This document shows, piece after piece, positions 32,041-33,500 of a DNA stretch of 33,500 nucleotides (position 1 is the stretch's first letter; each line of letters starts with the position of its first letter). This DNA comes from Glandiceps talaboti (Eukaryota > Hemichordata > Enteropneusta > Spengelidae). The stretch lies in contig NC_135558.1 of NCBI RefSeq assembly GCF_964340395.1, positions 15,993,271 to 16,026,770 on the forward strand, given 5' to 3'. The notes below the pieces were generated by a model. That model was not told where the DNA came from, did not search any database, and saw only the letters and a list, made by a program, of their open reading frames with translations. The translations under genes and the position numbers were made by a program.

Positions 32041-32120
32041 AAATTTTAGTCATTATTTGCAAATTTTTGCAAATTTTAGTCATTATTTGCAAATTTTTGC
32101 AATTTTTAGTCATTATTTGT
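32041..32120. repeat. 30-bp tandem repeat, 2.7 copies
   Basis: 'aaattttagtcattatttgc' with 'aaatttttgc' is perfect twice (32041-32070 and 32071-32100), then partial to 32120. It lies about 700 bp before the 108-bp exon. Confidence 0.95.
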
Positions 32121-32807
32121 ATTAAGGTATGGTTTATACAATATTTTATCTTTAGTTAATGCTATGTTGTTGATATTCTGTGAATTTTAGATTTCTTTCT
32201 CACTTCATAAAACAAAGTTTACAACTTTTATTTTTAAATTCAGCTAGTAATTTCCATCAATTTTATACACTTCAAAACAAAAAAGTACATGAATATTGGA
32301 GAGATTTACAATTTCTAGTCAACATGATATTCGATCTAGTTCAAAATTTGACAAGTTTGTTGTTAACTCCCTACCGTTTTTTTTTTTTTATTTCCACTCA
32401 GGAAATCTTTCTGATTGCTTGCTTCAAATTTTAACATCAGAATTGGTTTATCTTGAATTTTGAATATACTCGCATCCAATATATATTTTTCTTTCAATTT
32501 TATGCAGTAGTTAATGTTATTTACATCTTTGTCAATTCACTACCAACATTCAAGAATCAGAAATACTGCATGATGTAAAATAATTTTATTCTTTTTATGA
32601 ACCAGCATATCTACTGTCAATCCTTTTGCCATTTTTTCCAATATTTTCACATAACACGTAAATCTGAAAGTCAATTTTGTGTAAAAATAAAAAAAAAAAT
32701 TTAAAAAGTGAGATGTGAAAATTTTTGATGGAGAAACATAAATTTGTGTTGGGATGGCCTAATAATGGAAGGGTTTGCCAGTTTGTCATTTCCTCTTTCT
32801 GTTGCAG

Positions 32808-32915
32808 GCCCAGACTACATATTAGAAAAACAGAGTCGGCCAGGTGTCACTGTCAACTTGGAAAGTACGTTGGATAGTCAGGATACCATGGAATTCTGTC
32901 TTGTCAGGGAAAATA
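32808..32915 (+). CDS. MAPKAP1: SIN1/MAPKAP1 exon: second half of Ras-binding domain (skippable)
   Basis: This internal coding exon is exactly 108 bp. The acceptor is 'ttcctctttctgttgcag' and the donor is a consensus gtaagt from 32916. Joined to the single base from 11559 it reads [20 protein letters not shown], then [16 protein letters not shown]. Vertebrate SIN1 has '[37 protein letters not shown]'-like sequence here, a clear orthologous match. It completes the ubiquitin-like RBD that precedes the PH domain. Both flanking introns are phase 1, so removing this exon keeps the frame and deletes 36 residues. Known human isoforms of 522 and 486 residues differ by 36 residues in this region. It ends 'AAT A', with the last base starting the next codon (Ser/Arg type). 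Continued reading into the intron is an artefact. Confidence 0.96.
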
Positions 32916-33500
32916 GTAAGTCATTTAGATCCTGGAATCAAAGAACTGCTTCCAGAAATTTACTGTGTGAAGGGAATGAAATGAAAAGAGTTAAAGACAT
33001 CAGAAATAAGATTAGATTAAATAAAGCTAAGTATGCTAACACACCCCTAGTATATAGCCCCATCTACATACATACATATTACTTACATTGCACACACACA
33101 CACACACACGCATATGCATGCATGCACACACACACATATATATACATATCTACATACACATATACACAAGTACAGACATCCATCTGCACACACACAAACA
33201 CACACGTACGTACGTACGTACGTACGTACGTATGTACGTATGTATGTATGTATGTATGTATGTAGAATGACAGACTATGCCCCTTAAAGAGTTGCCATAG
33301 TAATGGTTAGTAAATCATACATAACTCCTAACACACACACACACACACACACACATACATACATACATACATACATACATACATACATACATACATACAT
33401 ACATACATACATACATACTGACATACTGACATACTGACATACTGACATACATACTGACATACTGACATACACATATCCATCCCATCCACAAACATGTACA
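32916..33500 (+). other. MAPKAP1: SIN1 downstream intron (partial)
   Basis: It begins with the donor gtaagtcatt. About 170 bp are ordinary AT-rich intron and then microsatellites dominate. The next SIN1 exon (family pattern leading into the PH domain) is not in the window. Confidence 0.9.
33085..33475. repeat. Compound (CA)n, (ACGT)n, (TATG)n, (CATA)n, (CTGACATA)n microsatellites
   Basis: CA/CATA tracts run 33090-33205. A self-complementary (ACGT)n of about 28 bp starts at 33205 and shades into (TATG)n to 33264. After an 80-bp gap come (CA)n, (CATA)n (33350-33418) and 'ctgacata' units to 33470. The TATG tract is complementary to the CATA tract downstream, so a hairpin of roughly 35 bp or more with a 90-bp loop is possible. 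Confidence 0.95.

Larger units (their letters stand above)
11560..32807 (+). other. MAPKAP1: SIN1 giant intron, 21,248 bp
   Basis: This GT-AG phase-1 intron splits the Ras-binding domain. Its donor is 'gtaggaaa' and its acceptor is 'cctctttctgttgcag'. Repeats are listed separately. Apart from those, the following hold AT-rich non-coding DNA with no recognisable gene: 12538-13103, 13261-15045 (G-rich run at 13549-13569), 16570-17900 (two short poly-A tracts at 17240-17295), 22700-23180, 25790-27230, 27902-28780, 29765-30235, 30565-31125, 31330-32035 and 32125-32800. Open frames there are short and lack splice sites or family motifs. No nested gene could be supported on either strand. Confidence 0.92.

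Noticed and set aside
32744-32807. Extension of the third SIN1 exon upstream to an ATG at 32744
   Set aside because: Homology starts exactly at the G-P-D-Y junction after 'ctgttgcag', and the phase fits exon 11447-11559 only with the start at 32808.

Overview
The window is AT-rich animal nuclear DNA. The evidence is widely spaced GT-AG exons, very large introns, dense microsatellites and minisatellites, tRNA-derived SINEs with (ATT)n tails, and several foldback/MITE-like elements. The repeat mix (a TTAAAGG-type T2/Kolobok-like MITE, SINEs with a 'tatagcgctttcc' segment) and the close protein match to a vertebrate gene suggest a marine invertebrate such as a hemichordate, cephalochordate, echinoderm or lophotrochozoan. 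The species cannot be fixed from sequence alone. No bacterial-type gene, rRNA, functional tRNA, CRISPR array or intact transposon ORF is visible.

The only gene I can support is an interior piece of MAPKAP1/SIN1 on the + strand, a core subunit of the TORC2 (mTORC2) kinase complex. Three coding exons are present: 8289-8462 (C-terminal part of the CRIM domain with its acidic loop), 11447-11559 (first half of the Ras-binding domain) and 32808-32915 (second half of the RBD). Reading phases join perfectly across both complete introns. The introns are about 3.0 kb (8463-11446) and about 21.2 kb (11560-32807). The third exon is 108 bp with phase-1 ends on both sides, so it can be skipped in frame. 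Its 36 codons equal the difference between the known 522- and 486-residue human SIN1 isoforms.

Layout: 1-8288 is upstream intron with microsatellites, a 121-bp duplication, a 330-bp foldback (5877-6206), a 421-bp T2-like MITE (6489-6909) and a roughly 60-bp tandem repeat. 8463-11446 is an intron with a CATA/CA microsatellite and a 31-bp minisatellite of 24 copies. 11560-32807 is a giant intron holding a duplicated copy of the exon's own donor region, a 69/64-bp minisatellite, a GA/GACA microsatellite, a 170-bp tandem repeat, paired inverted MITE-like elements, three tRNA-derived SINEs, a 1.9-kb 28-bp satellite nested inside a larger repeat, a 58/59-bp dimeric repeat with octamer motifs, and other foldbacks. 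32916-33500 is downstream intron with CATA/GTAC microsatellites.

No new enzyme system is encoded here. The most interesting signals are in intron architecture: the conserved skippable RBD exon behind a 21-kb repeat-filled intron, and tandem arrays whose units carry splice-signal-like or RNA/DNA-protein-binding motifs on the sense strand.
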